The translations under genes and the position numbers were made by a program. The notes under the pieces were generated by a model. The model saw only the letters and a list, made by a program, of their open reading frames with translations, did no database searches and was not told the DNA's origin. From Zanthoxylum bungeanum (taxonomy: Eukaryota > Streptophyta > Magnoliopsida > Sapindales > Rutaceae): a stretch of 64,000 nucleotides of DNA. Shown here one piece after another: positions 22,835 through 33,759 of this stretch (position 1 is its first letter; each line of letters opens with the position of its first letter). The DNA lies in the NCBI GenBank assembly GCA_019454045.1, contig SKCR01047761.1, forward strand, positions 54,055 through 118,054, given 5' to 3'.

Positions 22835-23066
22835 ACTCTTAGGAAAACCGCATGGCGAGCAACAATTAAATTGTTCTCTTGTGAGTTGTGTAAGTACTAA
22901 ACTTTGGTTTCCCTGGGATAACTTACAAATTAAGAATTTATCATATTTGGGTTTTAGTTTGGTATCATCCAAACATATACCCAGAATTCCCAAATCTTCA
23001 TGAATGAGAAAACCCAGTTTCTTTCATGTTCATATCCAATTTGGGTTTTAGTTTGGTATCATCCAA
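22835..23066 (-). pseudogene. Integrase C-terminal remnant of element C
   Basis: This continues C's pol after the target duplication of A (ACTCT). TTAGGAAAACCGCATGGCGAG and the following bases match the minus-strand integrase end in B (17730) and E (32110). A 33-bp piece near 22945 is repeated near 23037, just before the AT microsatellite where C breaks off. Confidence 0.82.
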
Positions 23067-23075
23067 ATATATATG

Positions 23076-23124
<49 letters not shown>
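23067..23124. repeat. AT dinucleotide microsatellite
   Basis: This is a run of AT repeats of about 58 bp with two early GT interruptions. It marks the end of recognisable element C sequence. Confidence 0.97.
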
Positions 23125-23126
<2 letters not shown>

Positions 23127-23574
23127 CTTGTGCATACGGCACGGTGTTACAGAATTTACAGAGAGATTAAGATTCTGTTATTTAATTTGTTTGTTAATTT
23201 TCAGAGTTATTCTATAATTAAATGGTTTATTTTTTAATTAAATGATTTTATTCTTTAATTTATTTGGTAGTTTTCATTTTCCATTTTTATAGAGATTTTA
23301 TAATGAAAAGATTTTTTTATCAGCCATTAGATTATAATGAAATGATCTGAGCCGCCGATTAAGCCATATAAAGATAACATTTGGATACATTATCTCTCCT
23401 AATCTTAACCATTGGTTTTATCTTTCCCCACACCATTGTGTTTTATAATAAAGATTTGAAGTTAATATAAAATACAAAAATCAAATAAAACACTTGATAA
23501 AAAAAGAATTTTATAGAGGAAATAAGAGTATGAGAGGAAAAAAATGAGAATAGGAGAAATGAAAGAGCAAATGA
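23125..23574. other. AT-rich sequence, nothing recognised
   Basis: About 450 bp with T- and A-rich runs. No open frame of note, terminal repeat or similarity to the retrotransposons in the window could be seen. It may be original host DNA or a degraded element. Confidence 0.5.
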
Positions 23575-24426
23575 ATTTATAGGAAAAAATAACATTTAGC
23601 GACGAATTGATCTTTCATCGCTAAAGATTCCCAAATAGCGGGAATTATTTCCGCCAAAATTTTGATCTTTAGCTTCGAAATTTTTGACTTTTAGTGTCGA
23701 AAATTCGTCACTGAATGTAAAAAATGTAAATCTAATCTAATTAGATGATAAATTCAAATTTTAGAAAGCGGGAATTCGAAAAATTTAAATTTACCCTTTA
23801 GCGTCAAAATATTTGACTTTTAACGTCGAAAATTCGTCGCTAAATGTAAAAAAATTAAATCTAATCTATTTAGGCGATAAATTCAAATTTTAGAAAGTGG
23901 AAATTCGAAAAATTTAAATTTACCCTTTAGTTTTGAAATATTTGACTTTTAGCGTAAAACATCGTCGTTAAATATCAAAATATTAAATCTAATTTTATTA
24001 GGAGATAATTTCAAATTTTAGAAGGCGGGAGTAAGTAAAATTTTAAATTTAACCTTTAACGTCGAAATAAATAATTTTTGAACGCTAAAGGGGCAACCAT
24101 TTAGTGTCAAACGACTATTTCGACGCTAAATGTGCAATCTTTTAGCATCGAATCGAATTTCGACGCTAAAGGGTAGAACATTTGGTGTCGATTTTAATTT
24201 TGAATCTAAAGGTTAGAACATTTAGCGTGGAACAACTATTTTGACGCTAAAGGTACAACCTTTTAGCATCGAATCAAATTTCGACGCTAAAGGGTTGACC
24301 CTTTAGCATCCAAATAGATTTTCAATGCTAAAGGATTACCTTTTAGCGTCGAAAATTTAAATTCGACGCTAAAGGATTTATTAGCGTAAAAAAAAATTGA
24401 CGCTAAAGGTCCATTTTCTTGTAGTG
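23575..24426. mobile_element. Short non-autonomous CACTA-type element
   Basis: The right end reads ATTTTCTTGTAGTG (24413-24426), the exact complement of the plant CACTA terminus CACTACAAGAAAAT. The left end (23575, ATTTATAGGAAAA) is a decayed form of it. Possible 3-bp duplications are TGA and TCA. About three units of 128 bp run from 23701 to 24075. From 24076 to 24410, about eight fold-back pairs of CTTTAGCGTCGAA and TTCGACGCTAAAGG follow, typical of CACTA subterminal transposase-binding repeats. It has no transposase. Confidence 0.78.
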
Positions 24427-24937
24427 TCAGCATGTACCTAGGAGATGCCATTGATGACAGTTTGCATCAAATAATTTAATGGTTGTTGATTTGCTCAGTT
24501 GATCGAGTTCTTGAATTTATGGCGAAATTAGAAAATCAAATGAAGTAAATTAACTAATGAAGAGAGCGATTACTTGAAAAGAAGAAGCTTGCAAAGGTCT
24601 TGAGAGCATTCCCGCTAACAACGAACTCCATCATTTTGTTTGGCTCCTCTTCCACTTCATCGTTTTGTTTGGCTCTCCCGTCACTCGTGGTTGTTGGTTT
24701 TTTTTTAATTTAATAAAATATGAACAAATGATTTTTGATTCAATAAACCAGATAATGACAGAGAAATTGAATGAGTTGAGTAGCCGTGATTGGATTAAAC
24801 TAAAGCTTTGATGAGGAATGCTGAAAAATGATTTTGATTCAACAAACCAGATAACGGAAGAGAAATTGAATGAGCTGAGCAGCCGTTATTGGATTAAACT
24901 AAAGCTTTTATAAGGAGTAACAATACAGTCACAAAAT
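24427..24937. other. Unassigned sequence left of element D
   Basis: No gene was recognised. It contains two similar 20-bp stretches with TTTTGTTTGGCTC near 24635-24680 and a tandem duplication at 24728-24917. It may be the host sequence into which D was inserted. Confidence 0.45.
24728..24917. repeat. Tandem duplication, about 100-bp period
   Basis: ATGATTTTTGATTCAATAAA at 24728 recurs at 24828 with scattered changes. Both copies continue through GAGAAATTGAATGAG and GATTGGATTAAACTAAAGC. Confidence 0.88.
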
Positions 24938-25258
24938 TGTTGACTCCAAGTTCCAGCTGCAAATGCATGCACGACAGTATGCAAATGCATAATAGCTGCA
25001 AGTTTGAAAGTTGGATGCTTTTGCCAACTGCCAAAATCGTGTGGCACTGTAGCACACGTTTTTGGCAGTATAAAAGGAGCCCCATAGTCATTTTCAATTC
25101 ATCCTAAAAACTAGAGAGTGGGTTATATAGAGAGTAAAGAGTGTTTAAGAGATTTTTTGTAAAGCTTTGGTTTAAGCTTTGTAATTCTTTTATTTGTGTA
25201 ATAAAGAAAGAAGTTTTCCTCTCATTTCTCCTCTGTAGTGATTGTTTATATCACAACA
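24938..25258 (+). repeat. 5' LTR of element D
   Basis: TGTTGACTCC...ATCACAACA, 321 bp. A clear TATA box (TATAAAAGG) lies at 25069-25077 and an AATAAAG polyadenylation-type signal near 25199. This small LTR with a recognisable core promoter is typical of Tnt1-like elements. Confidence 0.88.
25069..25077 (+). promoter_or_regulatory. TATA box of element D's LTR
   Basis: TATAAAAGG lies in the middle of the LTR, 190 bp before its end. Transcription would start some 30 bp downstream, near 25100. Confidence 0.75.
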
Positions 25259-25863
25259 AGTGGTATCAGGAGCTAAGGTTACATGGAGGGATCCCGAAAC
25301 TCAGAAACATAGCTTCGGTTCAGAAAATTGGTTCCGACGAAAGTTGTCAAAAATCGATTTTGAGCATACCATCGGTTTTTCACGATGAGACGAGCATTGT
25401 GTTATTTTCTGGCGATCGAACGAAGGTCCAGCAAAGGCTCACGCGTCGCACACGCCAAACAGAGGCTGTCTCACGCGCTCCCACGCTCTACTGAAGATTG
25501 AAGACGCTGAGTCAGCTGCCACATCATCGCCCAGTCAGCGCCACATCGGCCTTCACGCACAGTCAGGAGCCCAGTCAGCCGCCATATGTCATCCAGTCAG
25601 CTGCCACGTGTCTGCCACGTCAGCATCAGTGCCACGTCAACAAAATTTTTGATAAATTTCAGAAAGATCCCTATACTTTTCAGAATATATATTTTAGCCC
25701 CTAAACTTTTAGAAATTGCACTTTGACCCCTGTAACTTCTGAAAATTTTCATTTTGGTCCCTATGTCGGATTTTGACAAACGAAATGTCATTTCCACCAT
25801 TTTCGACCATTCCAGAAGCAACGATGAGCTCCATTTTTTGAAATTCTACTTTGAATTTTTATG
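25259..25863 (+). other. Leader of element D with primer-binding site
   Basis: TGGTATCAGGAGC at 25261 is a standard initiator-tRNA primer site. The rest, up to the gag ATG, is untranslated, with repeated CAGTCAGC/GCCACGTCAG words (25505-25640). Confidence 0.75.
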
Positions 25864-26720
25864 ATGGAAGGGGGCAACGGAAAAATGATTTTGTTAACGA
25901 GCACTAATTATATCACATGGAGAGGAATGATGAAAGGCCTTCTATATGTGAATAACTATGATGGATCGGTCTTTCTAGAGCGGAAAAATGGAATAATCTT
26001 CACCAGAAAACATGTAGTAATATTCATCAGTGGATCGACGATAGTATAGTGAACCATGTTATTGAAGATACTAATGCACGTGTCTTATGGAGAAAGATGG
26101 ATGAGCTTTTTCGAGCAAAGACGTGCAACAACAAGCTTTTCGAGCAAAGATATGCAACAAAAAGCTGTACTACATCAAGAAGATGATGTGGTTGAAATAC
26201 GATGAAGGTATAGCTGTGGCGGACCATATCAATGATTTCCTCGGTACCATGAAAGAATTATCTAGATTGGGCATAGACTTCGGTGATGAGGTAAATGGCT
26301 TAATACTCCTAAATAAGTTACCAGAATATTAGGAAATGTTTAGATCCACGGTGATGAATTCAGCCTCAGATGGGAGAGTCTCACTGGAGATGGCAAAAAT
26401 CAGAATCTTCGAGAAATAAAAGATGACGAGCATGCAAAGGACAGCATCAGCCTCAACCTCATAAGCTTTAGTGACTGAGAAGAACAACAGAAAAGGAAGG
26501 AGTAAAAGTCGAGGCCCAGGTAGATCAGACAAGAACTGAGGTAAAATAAGAACAAGAGATATAGAATGCTACCATTGTAAAAAGAAAGGTCAAATGAAGA
26601 GGGATTGCTACAAATTGAAGAACGAACAGTCCAGAGACAACAACAGAATGGATAGTGACTCTAATCAAGAAAGAGTTGCTACTGCCACCACTGAAAAAAA
26701 ACTCCAAAGAATTCCTCATA
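25864..26720 (+). pseudogene. gag: gag of element D
   Basis: The start ATG at 25864 precedes LTSTNYITWRGMMKGLLY, the usual TNT1-like opening (LxxxNYxxWKxxMxxLL). It continues in shifted frames as WIDDSIVNHVIEDT, then at 26123-26332 as MKELSRLGIDFGDEVNGLILLNKLPEY. The knuckle at 26567-26608 reads CYHCKKKGQMKRDC: the zinc-binding His is Gln, so it matches CX2CX4QX4C. Stops near 26332, 26417 and 26536 and at least two frameshifts make it non-functional. The family role is particle formation and RNA binding. Confidence 0.85.
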
Positions 26721-26950
26721 ATCTACGAGGAAAATATTGTGAATCTTGCCAGCCACGAGACCAGTTGGGTGATAGATAGTGGAGCCTCCATACACGCCGC
26801 ATCTCACAGAGACTTCTTTTCATCTTACACACCATATGACTATGGTGCTGTAAGGATGGGGAATGATGGCCAGTCCAAAGCCGTCGATATTGGAGACATC
26901 TGTCTTGAAACAGACAATAGGACAAGGCTAGTGTTGAAGGGAGTCAAGCA
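26721..26950 (+). pseudogene. Protease start of element D, cut off by E
   Basis: SWVIDSGASIHAASHRDFF has the active-site DSGA at 26775-26786. VRMGNDGQSKAVDIGD and CLETDNRTRLVLKGVKHV follow, all typical of TNT1-94-like proteases. The frame is open from 26655 until E's LTR interrupts it at 26951; the last residues of the apparent frame after VKHV come from that LTR. Confidence 0.9.
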
Positions 26951-27524
26951 TGTTGGGTTTTCTAGGTCAAACCAAGATCTAATTAAGCGATGAAAAGTGT
27001 GAATACAACAAAGTTAAGTTGCGGAAATACTTACTTTGATAAGATTTGCACTGCGTTGAACACAAAAAAATTCTTCAAGCTCTTCCTCCATTAGACTCTC
27101 GGCCAAGTTCCTCTTTTGTGCTCCATGGATGATCTTCAATCTCCAAGCTTTGAGAATGAATTCCATGCTCATGAATGGGTTCCCTAATCACCTTTGTGTG
27201 ACCCCTTGGATGTGCTAGCATCATTGAAAAATTTGCCACAAATCTTTCCTTTGCATCTTGTAACTCTCAGCATTGAGTGGAAATTAGAGAGAATTTGGCA
27301 CCAAGGCCGAATGAGGGAGAGAGGGAGAAGAGAAGATAATGTTGTGTATTTGTTTTCAAAAAACTAATACCAATTACCAAATTCAAAATTAAAAATTTGG
27401 TACAAGACTTTAAAGTCTTCAACCACCCCATCAAACACAAAATTGACATCCATCACATCACTCAAAGTTGATGGGACTTTTATCACAAGAATGACTAATG
27501 ATGTGACGCGTGATGTGACTTGTG

Positions 27525-29348
27525 TGTAACGACCGGTAGATATTACTACTACCTATGACGATATTTTTGCGTACAAGACAAAGGAATGTAAAATAAATCA
27601 TGACGAGATTCAAATACAGTTATGAAAAGACTTCGGGAACGATCGGTAAAAGTTTCGAGGTCCCGAGAAGAAACTGTACCGTATGCCCTTTTGTACTATA
27701 TATAGTATTTTGGGCATAACTTTGTCATACGAACTCGGAATTTCATGAATTTTATATCACCGGCAAGCGTAGACCAAGACCTACAACTTTTGCGTTAAAC
27801 ATATTTCCAAATTCGGACCAGAACTGAGTCAAAAACGCAGATAAAAATCTGAGTGAATAGTGATTTCGGGCTTAATTGGTAAAACACCAAAATTCTTCAT
27901 TTTTCTAGACAATTCTACACTTCTTTAGTATCATTTGAGCCCTAATATATAAAGGGGGCCACTATTCACAAATAAAAAAGAAATAAGAAAGAAAATAGGA
28001 AAAGAGAGAGGAGAGAAACGTAGAAGAAATGGAGGGAAAAGAAGAGGAAGAAGAAGAAGAAGAAGGAAAATAAAAGAAAGAAGAGAAAGGAAGAAGAAGA
28101 AGAATAAAGAAAGGAGAAGGGGAGGCAAGAAGAAAAACATGAGCATCCATTGGAAGCATGGAGGATGAAGAAACCAAGAGAAAGAGATTGATGCCAGATA
28201 CTAAGAGGTAGCTCACGCCGTGAATCGCTCTCGATTTACAATAGCACAATGAGTGGACACTTATCTTTTGCTTGATTTCTTTATTACTTGTATTTAAATA
28301 CCAGACTTACTTTTCAGCATTAGGGCGTTAGCCAAGTTTGTTTTTATATCATATATGATTTAGCTTGATTTGAGAAGTTTTATGGAAAGAAAAATGTTTC
28401 AGTTTAAGATTTATGTTTTCAGTACATGTTTTATGTTCTTGTTTTTCGGGGCATGAGGTAAAACCTCACCCCAGTATGTAACTAGTACAGTGGAATTGAC
28501 GAATTCAGATGCATGTGCACATGTGGAGGACTGAGGGGACGCTCTCAGATCCTCGAGCAGGACTAGGGGCTACAGGGTCCCGAAATCCTGATTTCAGATG
28601 CCCAGTTGAGTTATGGTTCTGGGTATAGAGTACACCCAGTTGAGTTATGGTCCTAGGTGTAGAGAGACGTCCAGTTGAGTTATGGTCCTGGACGTAGAGC
28701 AGATTTCAGTTTTTCAGACTTACAGTACACAACTTTTCTGATTTTTAAAACCCAGTTTTCATAAATCAGATTTTAACAGAGAGTTTTCAGATTTCAGATT
28801 TTTAGTATAAAGTTTTCAGAGTTCCAGAACCCAGATTTTTAGCAAGTAGTTTTCAAAAACCAGATTTTCAGAAACAGATTTCAAAAGAAATAAAGTTTTT
28901 ATAAAAGATATTTCTAAAAGTATGATTTTAAAGTTAAAGGACTCTTACTTTAGTTTTCGGTTTTAGTCCACTCACTTAGATTGTATAGCAATCTAACCCC
29001 CCCTCCAGTTTTATTTGTTTTTTAGGGTTTTCCAGGAGGACGAGCTCGGGAGGATTGATACTGATGCAGTCACCAGGGTTAGAGTCCACCAGTTTAGAGT
29101 CAGAGTACTATAGTCCAGTTAGAGTTGCATACATGCACTAGTGATGTGATAGTCATTACAAGTAGTCTTTAAAGTGTTGTAAGAGAAGTATTCTAAGTAT
29201 GCATTAATAAAAGTATTTTACGTTGTTTGAGTTATGGTCTGTATGCATGACATTTACATAGTTCAGAGTACAGTCAGAAAGTCAGAGGCTTATGGGGTTA
29301 GCACATATATCCTCTGCCGGTAGCATCTCCCGGATCGGGGATGTTACA
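27525..29348 (+). mobile_element. Gypsy-type solo LTR
   Basis: TGTAACGACC...GGGGATGTTACA, 1824 bp, with a perfect 5-bp duplication TTGTG (27520-27524 and 29349-29353). Element E's LTR joins across it as GACTTGTGGGCC, as in C's LTR near 655. A TATA box (TATATAAAG, 27946-27954) indicates plus orientation. The TGTAAC...GTTACA termini are common in plant Ty3/gypsy LTRs. There is no internal region, so it is a solo LTR left by recombination. An AG-rich stretch (27960-28140) produces artificial minus-strand Phe/Ser-rich frames. Confidence 0.88.
28602..28702 (+). repeat. Three tandem units of about 34 bp in the gypsy-type LTR
   Basis: CCAGTTGAGTTATGGTCCTG-like units occur at 28602, 28635 and 28671, each followed by a GTAGAG-type end. 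They are local expansions inside the solo LTR. Confidence 0.85.
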
Positions 29349-30765
29349 TTGTGGGCCCCACTTGATTCGAAATGCAATTAGGCCCGCAAACACTCCCGGG
29401 CTCGGGTTCGCTAATTCCGAATTAACGAATTTTCCGTTGCGACATAATTAAATCAAATTTAATTAAATAATTATGCCTAGCAAATTTACTATTCACGTCG
29501 CTAGCGAATTAATTCTAAATTAACTTGTTCGCCCGAATTAAAATCTAATTTTAATTCCGCGTCGAAATCCAATTTCGTTTAATATATCGAATATATTATT
29601 TTATCGATTAATTCCAAATTAATCGTTCTCTCTCTTTAAATAGTATTTCATCCCAGATAAAATATCTCTGTAATTAATCCTAGAGTAATTTTCTCTCTAT
29701 CATAATTAATCCCAGATTAATTATGTGCGAGTCATACGTCATCGGTGAATCTTCGGGAAGCGACCCATGAGATCCCCGGATATATTGGTAGTAAATCCGA
29801 TCGTCGGACTATCCGAACACGTACGTACCTAGTACTATATTTTTACTGATTTACAAGACATGGTTAGCTTCTAGCAAAGCATCGTGCCTACTCAATTCTC
29901 TAGAAATATTCTTAAAGGAATATGTAATCTGTATCAGGCGTAGTATACATAGTATTGCGTATTGCGATCCAGTATCGGATGTCACATGTAGACTTGGGGC
30001 TGGAATTGTGTCTGCCCCGTACGAAGCACATATCGGATCTCTGGTAACTAGTCTCTATAATCGGATAAGCATGACCTAGTCATATTATTCCGATAGCTGC
30101 AGCATATAAGAGTATCAGTTACGTATCCTACGTGATCATCATCTCCACTATGACTGGAGTGATACTTCCATCTTGACATCACACCCAATACACTATGATT
30201 CTCAATATACCCAGAAGAGGCTTACACAGAACCTGTTAAAGCCCTAGACGACCAAAACCAAAGTATATTGATTGTCGCAAGTATTAGCGGTGCAAGTCTC
30301 AGGTTAAGACCAAATACACCTACCCTGCTTCGGACTTCCATATACACATAGTCATACTACCAATGGAATTCCGAGGGGTCTATCCAGAGCGAAGCTGTTT
30401 TCGTACCATCGGTAAACACAACCTCCTATTACACTTGCATGAGTATCCAATACCCAAATATATGAGAACTATGTCGTTATGCTCCCATAACACGCACAAG
30501 TGCAATACTAGTCTATTCCGCATTATCGATGTCCAATCTCGATAATACTACGACTAGGGATATTTTAATGATTAAACCTTCATGGATTGATATTGTCTCA
30601 TATCTTATCAATCCGGAACTAATCATATGGACTTTTATCATTTATATATCTCGGTAATCCAATTACAAATGATAAAATAGCAATTTCCTTTGTCACATAG
30701 TCAATTTGTACAACAACACCATGTTCTTTACAAATAGTGATTCTATGGGTCATAATTGTCCAACA

Positions 30766-33400
30766 ATCTCCTATTTTGCCTATAGTCAATCACTCAAGTG
30801 TCCTACACTTAAACTATGTACGGTTCGCTCAAACTTCTGCTGAGAAATTACTTTCGTCAGCGGATATGCAAAGTTATCATCTGATGCGATTTATTCGATC
30901 ATCACATCGCCACGATATATGATCCAACGAATCAGATGAATAGTTGAAGTATATACTTGGATCGTTGATGAGACCATTAATTCTTTAGCCTGTGATGTAG
31001 CCTAGCTCAGCTGCTAACAGAACTACTCCTAATCCAATTAGGATTATTTAGACCCAAAGTGCTTTTATTGTTGTCTCAGCTGCAGCAATATTCTGCTTTT
31101 GTTGTTTATTCGGCAACAGTATCTTTCTTGGAAGATTTCAAGCTCACTGTTCCGTTATTCAAACTATATAGTATCATTTATTACGACTTATAGTCATTTT
31201 TTATTGGTTAGGAAACTTGCAACGGTGAACCCAATCACTTCAAGTTCTCTTTCTCCATAGCTTAAGAAGGCATCATTAGTTCATCTAAGATACTTAAGGA
31301 TATTCTTAACATCAATCCAGTGACTATCACTTGGATTGGCCTGATTGTGACTCCATATGCTCAAAGCATAGGAGACACCAGGTCATGTACATATCTTTCA
31401 ATGTACGAATTCTCAGAGAGTGCCAACAACCTTTAGATCTATCCCAGTAGATCCTTATTCCTAGAATAAAGGTTGTCTCTCCCAAGAATTCTTTGGAGAA
31501 TTTTTCATGAAAGCCAAGCTTTCACCGATTATATTATGGGAATTTCATTTCCAAGAAATGATATATCATCATTATATAGGAAAATCACTGTCAGTGTGCT
31601 CCCACTAACCTCCTTATATACACAAGAATCATTTTCGTTTTGAATTAAAACATCTACCATTATGATTACATCAAAACGATAGTTCCAATAATGCAATGCT
31701 TGCTTCAATCCATAAATGGATCGAATTAACTTGCAAACCTTGTTTGCTTGTTTTGGTACAACAAAACCGTCAGGATGTTGTAAACATCCTCCAAAAGGTT
31801 TTCGTTTAAGGAAAGTGATTTTGACGTTCAGCTGCCATATTTCATAAATGAAACAAGAAGCATTAGCAAGCATTATCCAAATTGATTTAACCCTGACAAC
31901 GAGTAAAAGGTTTCGTCATAATCGACACAATATTGATAACGATACCTTTTTCGCTACAAGCCTAGCTTTGTACGTTGGTATGTTGCCATCCATGTATGTC
32001 TTCCTTGAAGACTCACCAATAGGCACAATGCTTTTTGGTACATCAACTAGTATCGAAACTTAGTTGGCATACATGGAATCCATTTCGGATATCATGGCAC
32101 TTTGCCATAATATCGCCTCTTAGGAAAACCGCATGGCGAGCAACAATTAAATTGTTCTGTTATGAGTTGTATAAGTACTATACTTTGGTTTCCCTGGGAT
32201 AACTTACAAATTAGGCACTTATCCAATTTGGGTTTTAGTTTGGTATCATCCAAACATATGCCCAACATTCCCAAATCTTCAGGAACGAGAAAACTCAGTT
32301 TCTTTCATGTTCATATCTAATATGAAGTCTGTCAAACAGATTTTTATGGAACCTTATTCAAAATAAGTGTTGCACTGATTAATGCGTATCTCTAGAAGGA
32401 AAATGGTAGCTCAGAGCGACTCATGATTAACCTTATCAAGTCCAACAAAATTCGGTTACTCCGTTCGAACACACCGCTCAATTGAGGTGTTCCGAGAGGA
32501 GTCCACTTTGAAAGAATACTATACTCTTTCAGGTTATCGAGAAACTTATTGCTTAAGTATTTTCAACAGGGTCTAATCCTGATGTTTTTATACTTTAGCC
32601 GATCTGTCTGTCTACTTCGTGTCGAAACTCTAAAAGTTTCTGACTTGTGTTTCATAAGATACACATAACCATAACGCAATGCCACATCCGTAAAAGTTAC
32701 GAAGTATTCACATCCACCTCTAGCCTAGCTAGACATGGGCCCACTTCCGTCACTATGAACGAGGGCTAACAGATCGGTGGCACTTGCAATTTTACCAAGT
32801 AAAAGGTGTTTTAGGCACCTTGCCTAATTAAACTAGATTCGTAGACATTATTTGAATAGAATCAAATTCGTCCTAGTATCCACTCTTCGAAAGTGTGGAT
32901 ATACGAGTCTTATTTAATGTGTCCCAGACAACAATGCCACAAATAAGTCTCATCTGATTAATTCAGTTTGAGCTATTTGTTTGTCATGTTATACGTTTGA
33001 GATTCATTTATATTCAAAATATAAATACTGTTATTCACATCTAATGTGTTTATCTCAATATCTTCTTTATAAAATAAAACACTTTAGTGTTCTAGAATAT
33101 AAAGGTATACCCGCAACGGGTTAAAATTAGATATAGAGATAATGTTTCTAGTCAAACTAGTTACATTATAACAGTTTCCTAATTTAAGTACACACCCGAA
33201 GGGTAGTTCCTAAACTTAGGCTTCTACGGTTAAAACAGCGACTCTCGTCCCGTTTCCGATTCGCAGATCAATCTCATCTGAAGTCAGTATCCTGCTAATA
33301 AGCAGATTCTACACATCAGTATATATCTTATGTACCACATCTAGTATCAAAATCCAATTTTGAAACTAGTAGTGAACAAGTTTATGACAAACATACTTGA
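30766..33400 (-). pseudogene. pol remnant of element E
   Basis: On the minus strand: protease (about 33350-33050), pre-integrase and integrase (32950-32115), RT (about 32040-31500) and RNase H (31250-30766). The longest open part is 31529-31873, with YEIWQLNVKITFLK, PDGFVVPKQANKVCKL and SIYGLKQALHYWN. The first RT Asp is Asn (31826-31828) and the box is YNDD (31565-31576). The integrase-RT linker is deleted at about 32113, and the shared 165-bp deletion is near 31395. It is inactive. Confidence 0.88.
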
Positions 33401-33759
33401 AGTTGGAGACTTGCCCCGTCTTCACTTCCTTCATGTCTACCTTGTCCATACGGCAGTCACGCATATAGTGACCCCGTTTACCACAGTTTAGGCAGACATC
33501 TCGGGATATGTCATTTGTCTTCCTAGAAGACTGTGATGATTTTGCCTTTACCCCTTTTAGAAGCTCTGGCTCTGCCTCCTAGAGCATAGCCATCAACTCT
33601 CCAAGAGTTTACTCTTGGTTCATAATGAACCTGCCCCAGCTTTCGGTATAGACTATAAGATCAAATCTTGGCAGTCTCAGCCACGCAGGTAATGCCCAAC
33701 TAACCTAGCTTATCGATGTCAGCAATCATCTGCGACACCTAGTGCTCGACAGATGTATC
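33401..33759 (-). pseudogene. gag: gag remnant of element E, first piece
   Basis: The knuckle at 33430-33490 (minus strand) reads CLNCGKRGHYMRDC and is intact. The capsid part matches A's 8155-8340, a stretch deleted in B, F, G and H. It is cut at GTATC (33755-33759) by element F and resumes at 63804. Confidence 0.87.

Larger units (their letters stand above)
24938..26950 (+). mobile_element. Element D: TNT1-94-like copia element, 5' part only
   Basis: A second copia family, unrelated in LTR and gag to the others. It has LTR 24938-25258, primer-binding site 25261, gag 25864-26720 and the start of the protease. It breaks off at 26950, where E's LTR begins; AAGCA (26946-26950) would be its left target duplication. 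The rest lies beyond the window. Confidence 0.88.
26951..30765 (-). repeat. 3' LTR of element E, interrupted by a gypsy-type solo LTR
   Basis: The LTR end is at 26951 (complement of AAAACCCAACA) and the LTR start at 30765 (complement of TGTTGGACAATTATGAC). Without the insert at 27525-29348 it is about 1.99 kb. The donor-like site is near 27028 (complement of AAAGTAAGT). Pol of E follows on the right through the complement of a purine tract. Confidence 0.92.

Noticed and set aside
23575..24426. Possible CRISPR-like or satellite array from the regular CTTTAGCGTCGAA repeats
   Set aside because: The repeats are inverted pairs of varying spacing bounded by a CACTA terminus in plant DNA. CACTA subterminal repeats explain them.
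24427..24937. Possible host gene fragment next to element D
   Set aside because: No open frame, splice pattern or domain could be supported. Left as unassigned sequence.
25141..25494. 117-codon frame after element D's TATA box
   Set aside because: It crosses the LTR end and primer-binding site of D, so it is untranslated leader, not a protein.
27962..28249. Phe/Ser/Leu-rich minus-strand frames that look like membrane proteins
   Set aside because: They are read from the AG-rich tract of the gypsy-type LTR. Low-complexity sequence gives this appearance.
30363..30545. Frame with VYPERSCFRTIGKHNLLLHLHEYP, seen in many LTRs
   Set aside because: It is the antisense strand of the LTR near the LTR start. 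No start context or conservation beyond that of the LTR itself.
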